Shown: piece by piece, positions 33,387 to 41,518 of the stretch
Layout of the letters: each line of letters begins with the position of its first letter
How positions within the stretch are numbered: the first letter of the stretch is position 1
Assembly (NCBI GenBank): GCA_018645325.1
Contig: JABGOU010000028.1
Span: forward strand, 6,856-51,145
Length of the DNA: 44,290 bases
Source of the DNA: Desulfobacula sp.
GTDB taxonomy: Bacteria; Desulfobacterota; Desulfobacteria; Desulfobacterales; Desulfobacteraceae
Direction: 5' to 3'
The notes under the pieces: generated by a model
Seen by the model: only the letters and a program-made list of their open reading frames with translations
Databases searched by the model: none
What the model was told of the DNA's origin: nothing
Translations under genes and position numbers: made by a program

Positions 33387-33860
33387 CTTTAAATATTGTT
33401 AATCTATGCAATTTTCCAGGGTGGACTTTAGCCAGAGTAGTCTGCTCCTGCCTCACATAATTTTTATATATTGGTACCCTTAAAAAATAATTGATGATGT
33501 GAATTTGTGAGAGTATTAGCAAGTTGAATCTGGGGGAATGGGTTTAATTAAGATTGTCAGAAAATACCAGTTGAATTTTAGCGTGGAATTCAGTGGTAGT
33601 TTTGGTATGCCCTTAATAAACCCTTAAAACCGGATCAGTTGTTCGCAATCTGTAGCTGTCGGCAAAAACCGCATGGACAAATGCCGATTGATCTTACGCC
33701 TTTCAACAATTATGGTTGAAAATATAACATATTGATATTATATCATGGCCATATTTTAGCAAGGCACAACGGGGTTTTCTCCTAATTTTTAATAAAATTG
33801 AGTAACATGTTTTAATAACGATACAGAAAAGGTCACTTTTAACAGAAGAAGGTTAACAAT
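33387..33860. other. Non-coding gap, possible insertion sequence relic
   Basis: 474 bp with no supported gene. The stretch about 33530-33615 (TTGAATCTGGGGGAATGGG, then GATTGTCAG, then GTGGAATTCAGTGG) has the look of a non-coding end of an IS21- or IS66-like element, but no transposase remains and inverted ends were not found. The last 90 bp before the methyltransferase are AT-rich, with AGAAGAAGG as ribosome-binding site. Confidence 0.3.
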
Positions 33861-34499
33861 ATGAGTATAATCAAAAGCGTATATGATAATGAAGAAGTTA
33901 TCATAGATGCTATTCTAAAATTACACTGTACACATCCAATACAGCTCGACCCAACGTATAGCAAAGGGAATTTCTATAAAGGCAAAATAAAGCAGCCAAA
34001 ACTCAAATATGATATATACCCACAGTCAGATGATGTCATTAAGGCTAATGCTGAATCACTACCTATAGAAAACAATTCATTACATACCATCATGTTTGAC
34101 CCTCCTTTCTTAGCTACAAAAGGCCCATCACTTCAGAAAGAAGATAATAGCAATAGAATAAATAAACGATTTGGTGTGTATCCTACTGAGATAGAACTTC
34201 ATACATTTTACATAAATGCATTGAAAGAATTCTATAGAATATTAGATAAAAATGGAATTCTAATATTTAAATGTCAAGATAAAGTAAGTAGTGGAAAACA
34301 ATATTTAAGTCATGTATTTATAATAAATGAAGCTGAGAAATTAGGTTTTTATACAAAAGATATATTTATATTATTAGCGAAGATGAGAATAGTTGCAGAT
34401 TGGCAGAAAAAGAATCAGAAGCATTGCAGAAAATTTCACTCATATTTTATTGTTTTCGCGAAGAGTAAAAAAAAAATAAAATATATTCTGGGGGCATAA
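33861..34499 (+). CDS. Solitary DNA methyltransferase-like protein (DPPF motif)
   Basis: Protein of 212 residues with the amino-methyltransferase motif IV DPPF at about 83-86 (HTIMFDPPFLATKG) and a downstream FYRILDKNGILIFKCQDK typical of N6-adenine/N4-cytosine methylases. A SAM-binding FxGxG motif is not obvious, so it may be a divergent or phage-type enzyme. Codon use is strikingly A/T-rich (ATA, AAA, TTA) compared with neighbours, which suggests acquisition from a phage or plasmid. No restriction partner adjoins it. Ends just before a bidirectional terminator. Confidence 0.75.
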   Translation: MSIIKSVYDNEEVIIDAILKLHCTHPIQLDPTYSKGNFYKGKIKQPKLKYDIYPQSDDVIKANAESLPIENNSLHTIMFDPPFLATKGPSLQKEDNSNRINKRFGVYPTEIELHTFYINALKEFYRILDKNGILIFKCQDKVSSGKQYLSHVFIINEAEKLGFYTKDIFILLAKMRIVADWQKKNQKHCRKFHSYFIVFAKSKKKIKYILGA

Positions 34500-34597
34500 T
34501 AACAAAATAAAAGAGATGAATCCCTGGCCTTGCAATAGCTGGACATTTACACCCAGAAAAATATTATCAAGGTATTTGGCATGGAGAAGTATGGAGA

Positions 34598-34627
34598 AAA
34601 AGCAGGGCCAGAAAAGCCCCTGCTTTT
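34598..34627. terminator. Bidirectional intrinsic terminator
   Basis: Perfect 10-bp stem AAAAGCAGGG / CCCTGCTTTT with a 10-nt loop, with an A-run on the left and a T-run on the right, so it can end transcription in both directions. It stands between the convergent methyltransferase gene and the gene at 34649. Confidence 0.8.
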
Positions 34628-34648
34628 ATGTACTCTTTCATTTGAAAA

Positions 34649-34975
34649 TTAACGATCTGGCATAGGTGCTTCTATGGCTTCCATCGCCTCCTCAATAGTT
34701 GCCCAGTTGTTAAATTCGTACACATAACCTTCAATGTCAAAAAAGGCAGTCATAAATTTGCGAAAATAGGCAGACGCTTCTTCATATTTACCAGGATTGA
34801 TTAAATAAGCTGACAAAACTTTTAACCCTTTTTTGTCACTTGAGATTGCAGTATCTATCAATGTGGTAAAAAGTTCTTCTGGTTTTGGATATTTCTGAAT
34901 AGCCCCTAGCCATGTTTCTAACACTTCATTTTGTTTGTGCATTGGGTAATGACTTTCAACGAAAATAATCGGCAT
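34649..34975 (-). CDS. Hypothetical protein
   Basis: Protein of 108 residues, mixed helix and strand, rather acidic, with two Trp-containing stretches (LETWLGAIQKYPKPEELFTTLIDTAI and FNNWATIEEAMEAIEAP). The AAGGAG site 7 nt before the ATG supports it as a real gene. No signal peptide or membrane segment. No family recognised; neighbours on both sides are accessory genes or relics. Confidence 0.7.
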   Translation of the reverse strand: MPIIFVESHYPMHKQNEVLETWLGAIQKYPKPEELFTTLIDTAISSDKKGLKVLSAYLINPGKYEEASAYFRKFMTAFFDIEGYVYEFNNWATIEEAMEAIEAPMPDR

Positions 34976-35517
34976 AATGTTCTCCTTCCTGATTTATATA
35001 ATTTAGGCAATATGTGCTTTGATAATGATATTGCCACCAAATATTACTTTTTGAAATGTAGCGAGTTAATTCTATCTAAATTCAGATATAGGGCTATGTG
35101 AATATTGTAACCAAGTTACAGAAGCTGGGTTTATCCAGAAGAAAATGAGTTTTAATAGTATCTAACGATGTAATAGCAAGAAAAGGAAATGAATTCAATA
35201 GGTAAAAACCCCTATTTTTAAAAGGAAAAAGCATTGCTAAAAACAGTATGGTTGCAAAAAACTTTCATTCAAATATATGGGAAATCGCCATAATCAAATT
35301 GGCAAAGCTTGCATTCTACATAATTGGATAAAAGGAAGGGGATATCCATTCTGCTATGGTGCAGATTATGTCTCTATTTATGTTGCGAGTTTATTTTGTT
35401 GCGTGATTTTCTTATAGTGTATTTTTAAGGGATGTATTTCCTTTGGATTTAAATTTTTTTTATGTATTATTAGGATAGGTGATTTCCTTTTAATTTATCT
35501 TTTGGGGGAGACATATA
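34976..35517. other. Non-coding gap without recognisable features
   Basis: 542 bp of AT-rich sequence with scattered stops in all frames. No tRNA, inverted repeat of note or strong promoter was found. The last part before 35518 carries a GGGGGAG ribosome-binding site that serves the fragment described next. Confidence 0.5.
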
Positions 35518-35634
35518 TTGAATCTATTGTATCTGGTTCCGGTTGCAGTAATTGGCGGGGTTGCAATTACTTTTCAAGGACAACTCATCGGCATTATCGA
35601 TAAAAAGGAATGCTTTTATGAAACTCATCGCTGA
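35518..35634 (+). pseudogene. N-terminal stub of a YdcZ/DUF606-type DMT transporter
   Basis: TTG-started frame of 38 codons with a strong GGGGGAG site 7 nt upstream. The reading (MNLLYLVPVAVIGGVAITFQ then GQLIGIIDKKE) matches my memory of the first membrane segment of DUF606 (YdcZ-type) transporters. It then runs out of register into the start of the methyltransferase gene, overlapping it by 17 bp. The rest of the transporter gene seems to have been deleted, leaving its translation start fused to the next gene. It may now act as a coupled leader peptide. Confidence 0.5.
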
Positions 35635-36412
35635 TAATCTGCGGATTACAAAACAAGAGATCCACAAGGCACTTAAGGATCTTGATCCTGAGCCCATTCA
35701 GGACCTTGTAAAACTATGCGTTCAAAAAGGAGCCAATGCCATTGATGTGAATACAGGGCCCCTGGGTAAATCGCCTGAAAAGGGTATGGCATTTTTTATT
35801 CGGGCAGTTGAGAGTGTAACAGACCTGCCTCTGCTCATTGATACGTCTAATCCGGCTGCCATGGAGGCGGGTCTCAAGATTGCGAAAAACCGGGTCATCA
35901 TCAACGGGTTTTCCCTTGAACCTCTTAAACTTGAAAGGATTTTATCCCTTGCAAAAGAATATAATGTGGATATTGTGGGCTTCTTATTGTATCCTGGCAG
36001 TCGGGTGCCAAAGGATGAGGCCCAGAGATGCGAGATTGCTATTGAGCTGTTTGAAAGGGCAGAAAAGGCCGGGGTGGCAAAAGAGAAAATCATTATTGAT
36101 CCGGTTGTACCGCCCCTGGCATGGGAAGATGGAATTGTCCAGGCAAGGGCTGTGCTGAATGTGATCCAGATGCTGCCCGATCTTCTGGGGTTTAAGGTTC
36201 AGACCATTGCCGGGGTGTCCAACCTGACAACCGGGGCAAAAGACAGGATTAAAAAAAATATTGTAGAGCAAAGCTATATGGCCATGCTGGCCGGCGCAGG
36301 TCTTAATTATGCGCTGCTGGATATATTGAATTGTCAGACGGTGGCGTTTGCCAGAACGTCTGCCATTCTTGCACAGGAAACCCTTTTTTCCTGGGAAATG
36401 ATTCCCGGGTAA
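35618..36412 (+). CDS. Methyltetrahydrofolate:corrinoid methyltransferase (pterin-binding)
   Basis: Pterin-binding TIM-barrel enzyme of 264 residues from the ATG at 35618 (AAAGGA, 8 nt upstream). Family marks: LCVQKGANAIDVNTGP, LPLLIDTSNPAAMEAGLK, VIINGFSLEP and IIIDPVVPPLAW, as in AcsE and MtgA-type methyltransferases and dihydropteroate synthases. AcsE moves the methyl group of methyltetrahydrofolate to a corrinoid protein in the Wood-Ljungdahl pathway; MtgA works in methylamine/betaine demethylation. No corrinoid protein is encoded nearby, so the acceptor is unknown. Confidence 0.87.
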   Translation: MKLIADNLRITKQEIHKALKDLDPEPIQDLVKLCVQKGANAIDVNTGPLGKSPEKGMAFFIRAVESVTDLPLLIDTSNPAAMEAGLKIAKNRVIINGFSLEPLKLERILSLAKEYNVDIVGFLLYPGSRVPKDEAQRCEIAIELFERAEKAGVAKEKIIIDPVVPPLAWEDGIVQARAVLNVIQMLPDLLGFKVQTIAGVSNLTTGAKDRIKKNIVEQSYMAMLAGAGLNYALLDILNCQTVAFARTSAILAQETLFSWEMIPG

Positions 36413-36434
36413 AGTAAAAATATTATAAGGAAAA

Positions 36435-37541
36435 ATGATGAGTCTCAGTAAAGAACAATTATTGGAAATGCTGGTGCAAATAGCGCCCAATCGTTATGTT
36501 CAAGCGTTGTTGATTTTTCTTTTGTTTCTGGGCCTGGCAAAGGTCATGGATATTATTACCACCAGGGGAATCAAAGGATGGATAGAAAAGACAAGACTTA
36601 AGCTGGATGACCAGTTAATAGAAATCTTTCACAAACCTGTCTTTTTAAGTATCATCCTTTTTGGCCTTGCCCTGGCCACTGAAAGATTGGCCTTTAATGA
36701 GACCCTTTCATTGATAACTTTGGGCGGGCTGAAAACCTTGGCAGTGTTTTATTGGGCATTTGCTGCAGCAAGATTTCTCAAGCTTTTACTCAACCTTGTG
36801 AGTCGTGATGAAAGCCGGTTTAAACTTGTACAGACCCGAACCCTGCCGTTGTTCAGTAATCTTTTGATTCTTCTTGTAACGGGCCTGTCAATTTATATTG
36901 TTTTCCTGGTCTGGGATATCGACCTGACCGCCTGGGTGGCTTCCGCCGGTATATTGGGTCTTGCCATCTCCTTTGCCGCAAAAGACACCCTGGCCAATCT
37001 GTTTTCAGGCGTCTTTATCATGGCGGATTCACCCTATAAACTTGGAGATTTCATTGTCCTTGATTCAGGCGAGAGAGGCGCTGTGACGCATATCGGTATC
37101 CGAAGCACACGTCTTTTGACCCGGGACGATGTGGAAATCACCGTGCCCAATTCAATCATGGGGAATACCAAAATCATCAATGAAGCCGGCGGCAGACATG
37201 AAAAATTCCGCATTCGTGTCAAGGTTGGTGTGGCTTATGGGTCCCAAATTGACAAGGTGCATAAGGTGCTGCTGGATGTTGCGGCAAGGTTTCCTGATGT
37301 CTGCAGAAACCCTGAACCGCGGGTGAGGTTTAGGGCTTTTGGTGATTCAAGCCTTGACCATGAATTATTATGCTGGGTGGAAACACCGGTATTGCGCGGA
37401 AAAATACTGCACCTGCTGAACACTGCCGTTTATAAACGGTTTTTGGAAGAAGATATTGAAATACCATTTCCCCAGCAGGATGTGCATCTCCATTCAGCAT
37501 CAAAGGATACAATTATTGACGCTTATGTGACTGAAAAATAA
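36435..37541 (+). CDS. MscS-family small-conductance mechanosensitive channel
   Basis: Membrane protein of 368 residues. Four to five N-terminal membrane segments, then the pore-lining segment and its continuation (WVASAGILGLAISFAAKDTLANLFSGVFIMADSPYKLGDFI), the beta domain (GERGAVTHIGIRSTRLLTRDDVEITVPNS) and the C-terminal alpha/beta domain. Releases solutes on hypo-osmotic shock. Two adjacent ATGs (36435 and 36438) follow AAGG; either could be used. Lies 22 bp after the methyltransferase, possibly co-transcribed. Confidence 0.92.
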   Translation: MMSLSKEQLLEMLVQIAPNRYVQALLIFLLFLGLAKVMDIITTRGIKGWIEKTRLKLDDQLIEIFHKPVFLSIILFGLALATERLAFNETLSLITLGGLKTLAVFYWAFAAARFLKLLLNLVSRDESRFKLVQTRTLPLFSNLLILLVTGLSIYIVFLVWDIDLTAWVASAGILGLAISFAAKDTLANLFSGVFIMADSPYKLGDFIVLDSGERGAVTHIGIRSTRLLTRDDVEITVPNSIMGNTKIINEAGGRHEKFRIRVKVGVAYGSQIDKVHKVLLDVAARFPDVCRNPEPRVRFRAFGDSSLDHELLCWVETPVLRGKILHLLNTAVYKRFLEEDIEIPFPQQDVHLHSASKDTIIDAYVTEK

Positions 37542-37676
37542 ATGGTTTGAATTGTTATGACCGCCTTTGCCGATCTTTGCAATGCCCTGGCAAAAGTCAA
37601 TTAAGTCTGCGCAGGCGTTGATAATACACTCAAGTGGCTCTGCAAGACAGATCAGATCAGAGGTTTTGAAAATCAT
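37500..37676 (-). CDS. Possible small protein, antisense-overlapping the mscS end
   Basis: Frame of 58 codons from the ATG at 37676, with AAGGA 8 nt upstream. The first 45 residues look coding (MIFKTSDLICLAEPLECI and NACADLIDFCQGIAKIGKGG), with four Cys and no rare-codon bias; the last 14 lie opposite the 3' end of mscS. No family recognised. It occupies most of the 294-bp gap before the BFD-type gene. Support is the ribosome-binding site and composition only. Confidence 0.4.
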   Translation of the reverse strand: MIFKTSDLICLAEPLECIINACADLIDFCQGIAKIGKGGHNNSNHLFFSHISVNNCIL

Positions 37677-37835
37677 AGATTTTTTCCTTGACAATCATTT
37701 TGAATAATATTATTCATGTATTTAAATATAGTGAAATCTATGTTTCATTTTGTTTTGATGCAGTAAGTTAAAATAAAGTGATATTAGATGATTTGACAGT
37801 ATGAAAAAAATAAACTTTTCTTTATGGAGATTTAG

Positions 37836-38492
37836 ATGCCATCTAATTTTATTTTTGTTGAGTCCATTCAAAAAATCATAAAAAATGGTGACCATGAAAT
37901 CAAGGTATCAAAAGGAACAAAAATCTCTCCTGCTGCTTTTGACTTGATTAAAGAGAACAATATCACGATCATTCATGAAGCAGAATCATTGTCTGGATCT
38001 GAAAAGCCCCCCCTGGGAGCTGTTTCCAGTGTGAAAAAAAATGCCGTGGAAAAATGTGAAACAAAGGTTGATCTTCCTGAAAAGAATACAGATGATACGA
38101 ATAAATCGACTGCTGATATAACACAAGAGGATGTCGATCAAATTACCCAACGGGTCATAGATCGTTTAAAGGAGTTGAAAACTTGTGAACACGAAATTCC
38201 AGATGCAGACCCCTCTTGTCCAGATGATGACCTGGTGATTTGCCGGTGTGAAGAAATCACTAAGAAAGAGATTAAAGCGGTTATCCGAAGCGGTATTAAC
38301 ACACTAAACGGTATCAAACGTGTAACTCGGTCCGGAATGGGCCTGTGCCAGGGCCAGACCTGTCAGACACTAGTGACCCGTATACTGGCCGAGGAGCTTG
38401 GAATTCATCCGTCAAAATTGGAGCCAACTACGGCAAGAGCTCCGGTGAGACCTGTTAGACTGGCGGTTTTTGCAGGACAGGGCGAATCTTGA
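37836..38492 (+). CDS. BFD-type [2Fe-2S] protein with EutT/EutQ-like N-terminal domain
   Basis: Protein of 218 residues in three parts. Residues about 10-48 (KVSKGTKISPAAFDLIKENNITIIHE) resemble the short N-terminal element seen in microcompartment-linked proteins such as EutT and EutQ. A charged linker follows (about 50-130). The C-terminal part binds a [2Fe-2S] cluster by Cys136, Cys138, Cys171 and Cys176 (CRCEE ... GLCQGQTC) and ends LEPTTARAPVRPVRLAVFAG, as in the C-terminal domain of HcnB/OoxA-type amine dehydrogenase subunits. In those systems the domain is fused to a FAD/NAD subunit; here it is not. It lies 20 bp before a DAO-family oxidoreductase gene, likely its redox partner. Confidence 0.8.
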   Translation: MPSNFIFVESIQKIIKNGDHEIKVSKGTKISPAAFDLIKENNITIIHEAESLSGSEKPPLGAVSSVKKNAVEKCETKVDLPEKNTDDTNKSTADITQEDVDQITQRVIDRLKELKTCEHEIPDADPSCPDDDLVICRCEEITKKEIKAVIRSGINTLNGIKRVTRSGMGLCQGQTCQTLVTRILAEELGIHPSKLEPTTARAPVRPVRLAVFAGQGES

Positions 38493-38512
38493 TTTAACAT
38501 TCAGGAGTGAAT

Positions 38513-39736
38513 ATGTCAAAAACAGCAGATATTGTTATAATAGGCGGCGGTGTGATGGGATGTGCCACTGCTTATTATCTGGCCAAAGAAGGCTTAAAAG
38601 CATTAGTAATCGAGAAATCAGATATTGGGGGTGAAGCTTCGGGCAGTAATGGCGGAGGCGTTCGGCAGTCTGCCAGGAATCTAAAGGAAATGCCTCTGGC
38701 CATGGAAAGTATCCGAATGTACGAAAGTCTTCATGAAGAATTGGGGATGGATGTTGAATATGTCCAGCAGGGAAACCTGCGTCTTTGCACCAATGATGAA
38801 GAGCTTGACGTCATGAGCAAGTCTGTGGAAAATCAGAAAGCAACGGGCCTGCACCTGGAAATGTTAGACCGTAGCCAGGTTCTGGAGATCAATCCATATG
38901 TTGGTGATAAAATTATCGGTGCTAGCTTTTGTCCAACCGACGGCCATGTAAACCCCTTTCTTGTAACCTATGGGTTTTATAAGAAGGCCCAGGAACTTGG
39001 GGCACGGTTTTATACTAACGAAGCAGTCACTGAGATACGTTTGCAGAAAGGCCGTGTAACTGCCGTTATAACCGATAAACAGGTGATCGAGACTGATCTG
39101 GTTATGAATGCCGCCGGGATCGCAGGCAGACGGATTTCCAATATGGTGGGGCTTGATCTTCCCATGAAACCAGTGTTTTCCGAAGCATTGATCACAGAGC
39201 AGTTTCCGCCGCTTTTTCCCCAGATGATCGGACATGCCAAAGGATTGTTTTATGGACGGCAGACAGGTCACGGTTCTTTTTTCTGGGGAGGGTTTGTGGG
39301 CACGGAAGATTACTTGTACCAGAAGGAACAAGCTGGCCACAGTGGTAAACCATTGTTCCATTTTATAGGTCCTTCCATTGCAAACAGTATTATTGATTTT
39401 TTTCCGGTTTTAAAAAATATGAATGTTATCCGAATGTGGTCCGGCTTGATAGCAGGTATGTCGGACAGTATTCCCGTATTGGGATTAACAAGTGAGGTTC
39501 CAGGGTTTATTTTCTGTACCGGGTTTAGCGGGCATGGGTTTGGGATAGGTCCTGTTGTAGGAAAATTGATGTCGGAACTGATTCTGGACTGCAATCCATC
39601 CATTCCGATCCATGATTTTTGTTATGGACGGTTCCACAAAGGGGCGGATCACGAGTGTTCGTGTAAAAAAAATGCAGCCTGTACAATTAATAGTGCCATC
39701 TGTCCTAATAAAAGACAGTGGCTAAAGCATATCTAA
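38513..39736 (+). CDS. DAO-family FAD-dependent amine/amino acid oxidoreductase
   Basis: Protein of 407 residues from the ATG at 38513 (AGGAG 5 nt upstream; a GTG at 38507 overlaps that site). FAD-binding GGGVMG motif near the N-terminus (DIVIIGGGVMGCATAYYLA), then the DAO fold, ending with CTGFSGHGFGIGPVVGKLM. Closest in kind to HcnC, sarcosine oxidase beta and D-hydroxyproline dehydrogenase subunits that oxidise a secondary or primary amine to an imine. An unusual Cys-rich tail (HECSCKKNAACTINSAICPN) follows the fold and could bind metal. With the BFD protein it probably forms a dehydrogenase passing electrons to a carrier. Substrate unknown. Confidence 0.85.
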   Translation: MSKTADIVIIGGGVMGCATAYYLAKEGLKALVIEKSDIGGEASGSNGGGVRQSARNLKEMPLAMESIRMYESLHEELGMDVEYVQQGNLRLCTNDEELDVMSKSVENQKATGLHLEMLDRSQVLEINPYVGDKIIGASFCPTDGHVNPFLVTYGFYKKAQELGARFYTNEAVTEIRLQKGRVTAVITDKQVIETDLVMNAAGIAGRRISNMVGLDLPMKPVFSEALITEQFPPLFPQMIGHAKGLFYGRQTGHGSFFWGGFVGTEDYLYQKEQAGHSGKPLFHFIGPSIANSIIDFFPVLKNMNVIRMWSGLIAGMSDSIPVLGLTSEVPGFIFCTGFSGHGFGIGPVVGKLMSELILDCNPSIPIHDFCYGRFHKGADHECSCKKNAACTINSAICPNKRQWLKHI

Positions 39737-39868
39737 CCGCCATGGGAAGAAACGGGTACTAGTCCATATTGGTTTGCGCGCAGCTAAACATGGCTTGAAG
39801 ACGCGAAGTCAAGTCATGAATTGGATTTGTAGAGACTTTCAACTAAAAAAGGGAGAAATAGAATAAAG

Positions 39869-40501
39869 ATGGCTATCAATCTTAGAGCGTTTGCCTTTAT
39901 TGATCAATTGCAAAAACAACTTGTCGGCTATATTAGTACTGCAGCAAAAGGATTTTATCCTATTGCGGGTCAGGCAGGTCTTTTTATTGAGATCGCACCT
40001 GGCATTGAGATCAATACCATCACCGATGTTGTATTGAAAAAAGCCAACGTCCGGCCGGGCGCTCTGGTCGTAGAGCGAACTTACGGCATGCTTGAAGTCC
40101 ATTCCGACTCTCCTGCCGATGTCGAGGAAGCAGGCAGGGTGATTTTGGAGTACCTTGGGCTAAAAGAAACCGACAGGATTAAGCCCCAGATTATCGCCTC
40201 TGATATCATAGAAAGGACTGATCCCTATATGACCGTAATTGTGAATCGCTTTAGGGACGGCAGTATGCTTTTAGGCGATGAAACACTTTATTTTCTTGAG
40301 GTGACACCTGCGGCATATGCGGGCTATGCTGCCAATGAAGCTGAAAAAGGTGCTGATATCAAACTGATCCACGCCAGTGTATTTGGTGCCAGCGGAAAAG
40401 TATATATTTCCGGAACCTCATCAGATGTTAAAGCAGCAAAAGCAGCAGCTGAAGATGCTTTAAATTCCTTAAAAGGCATAGAAGATAAAAAAGGAAAATA
40501 A
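39869..40501 (+). CDS. Tandem-BMC (BMC-T) bacterial microcompartment shell protein
   Basis: Protein of 210 residues made of two BMC domains: about 5-95 (ending ALVVERTYGMLEVHSDSPADVEEAGRVILEYLG) and about 100-203 (ending SGTSSDVKAAKAAAEDALNSL). Tandem-domain shell proteins form trimers that tile polyhedral shells. From memory it looks like the BMC-T type of the BUF (unknown function) loci rather than EutL or PduB. No BMC-H, BMC-P or signature aldehyde enzymes are visible in the window. Gap to the oxidoreductase gene is 132 bp and to the RpiR gene 35 bp. Weak AAAAGGGAG site. Confidence 0.8.
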   Translation: MAINLRAFAFIDQLQKQLVGYISTAAKGFYPIAGQAGLFIEIAPGIEINTITDVVLKKANVRPGALVVERTYGMLEVHSDSPADVEEAGRVILEYLGLKETDRIKPQIIASDIIERTDPYMTVIVNRFRDGSMLLGDETLYFLEVTPAAYAGYAANEAEKGADIKLIHASVFGASGKVYISGTSSDVKAAKAAAEDALNSLKGIEDKKGK

Positions 40502-40536
40502 GTTAGGGAGAGAAAAGGGGAGAGAAAAAGGGGGAG

Positions 40537-41436
40537 ATGAAAGCAGCTGAAAAAGAATTTTACAACAGGGTTGCCAAGAAATATCCAGAGCTATCCACCA
40601 AAAAAAAACGTGTAGCCGACTTTATATTGAAGGATTATAGAAAGCTTTCCCTTATGACTGCAAAAGAGCTTGCCCTTCAATGCAAGGTCAGTGAGCCTAC
40701 GATCATACGTTTTTCAGTGAATCTCGGGTTTTCAGGATACCTTGAGCTAACCAGACATGTAAAAAGTATGATCCAGATGCAGAGAAGCAGTGTTGACAGG
40801 CTGTTAAATGCACCTGGAAAGTCCAATGAGAAAACGATACTGGAAAATCACTGCGACAATGCTTTTCAAAATTTTGAAAACTTATTAGCCTCGGTTTCTG
40901 AAGAGGAACTTCAAACAATTGCGCAAACCCTCTATACAACCCAAAAAGTATATGTTGTCGGATACAGGGCCTCAGCCGTACCAGCTATTTATTTTGGGTA
41001 TTTTTTAAAAAAAATTCGTGAAAATGTAACCATTGATACAGCTCTTTCATGGGAAATAAACGATTCCATTGCCAACAATTCTAAAAATAGTGTTATTTTT
41101 GCCATTGGTTTTCGCCGTTACCCCCGGAAGATCATCCAGTTTTTAGAATATGCCAAAAAGAATAAGGTGAAAATTATTGGCCTGACAGATAATCTTATAT
41201 CCCCGATTATAAATTTATCAGATCAATACACTGTTATCGAATTAAAAGGCATTTCTTTTGTAGACCCAATCGCCCATGTTATGACATATTTAAGCGCTTT
41301 AATCCATGAAATTACCTTGATTGATACGGATAAGGCAATCAAATCATTAAAGAAATTTGAAAAATACGTAAAAAAACAAAATGAATTTTTTACGAATGAC
41401 AGAACGCCGGTGTGGATTCCGGCATCTGGAAACTAA
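40537..41436 (+). CDS. MurR/RpiR-family transcriptional regulator
   Basis: Regulator of 299 residues. The N-terminal HTH_6 domain (STKKKRVADFILKDYRKLSLMTAKELALQCKVSEPTIIRFSVNLGFSGYLELT) is followed by a SIS domain about 125-265 (TTQKVYVVGYRASAVPAIYFGYFL). SIS domains bind phosphosugars, but RpiR regulators near amine, nucleobase or amino-sugar genes take other ligands. Placed between the shell protein and ridA, it probably controls this gene group. The start codon follows GGGGGAG very closely; GGGGAG further upstream may be the real site. Confidence 0.9.
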   Translation: MKAAEKEFYNRVAKKYPELSTKKKRVADFILKDYRKLSLMTAKELALQCKVSEPTIIRFSVNLGFSGYLELTRHVKSMIQMQRSSVDRLLNAPGKSNEKTILENHCDNAFQNFENLLASVSEEELQTIAQTLYTTQKVYVVGYRASAVPAIYFGYFLKKIRENVTIDTALSWEINDSIANNSKNSVIFAIGFRRYPRKIIQFLEYAKKNKVKIIGLTDNLISPIINLSDQYTVIELKGISFVDPIAHVMTYLSALIHEITLIDTDKAIKSLKKFEKYVKKQNEFFTNDRTPVWIPASGN

Positions 41437-41518
41437 GGGAATTTTAGAAGCCTTACTGATTAATAGGGGCATCTGTTAGATTGTTGATAATTTCAGACTT
41501 TCGAGAGGAGAGTAGAAA

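Noticed and set aside
34506-34640. Coding-like stretch (AGHLHPEKYYQGIWHGEVW) between methyltransferase and orphan gene
   Set aside because: No start codon or ribosome-binding site and it runs through the bidirectional terminator; at best a gene relic.
35984-36490. 168-codon minus-strand frame over the methyltransferase and mscS start
   Set aside because: Antisense to two well-supported genes; its sequence is low-complexity and Cys/His-rich in the manner of shadow frames.
37688-37716. TTGACA with a TATTCA at 17-nt spacing upstream of the BFD-type gene
   Set aside because: The -10 match is poor and the region overlaps the possible small minus-strand gene start; not strong enough to call a promoter.
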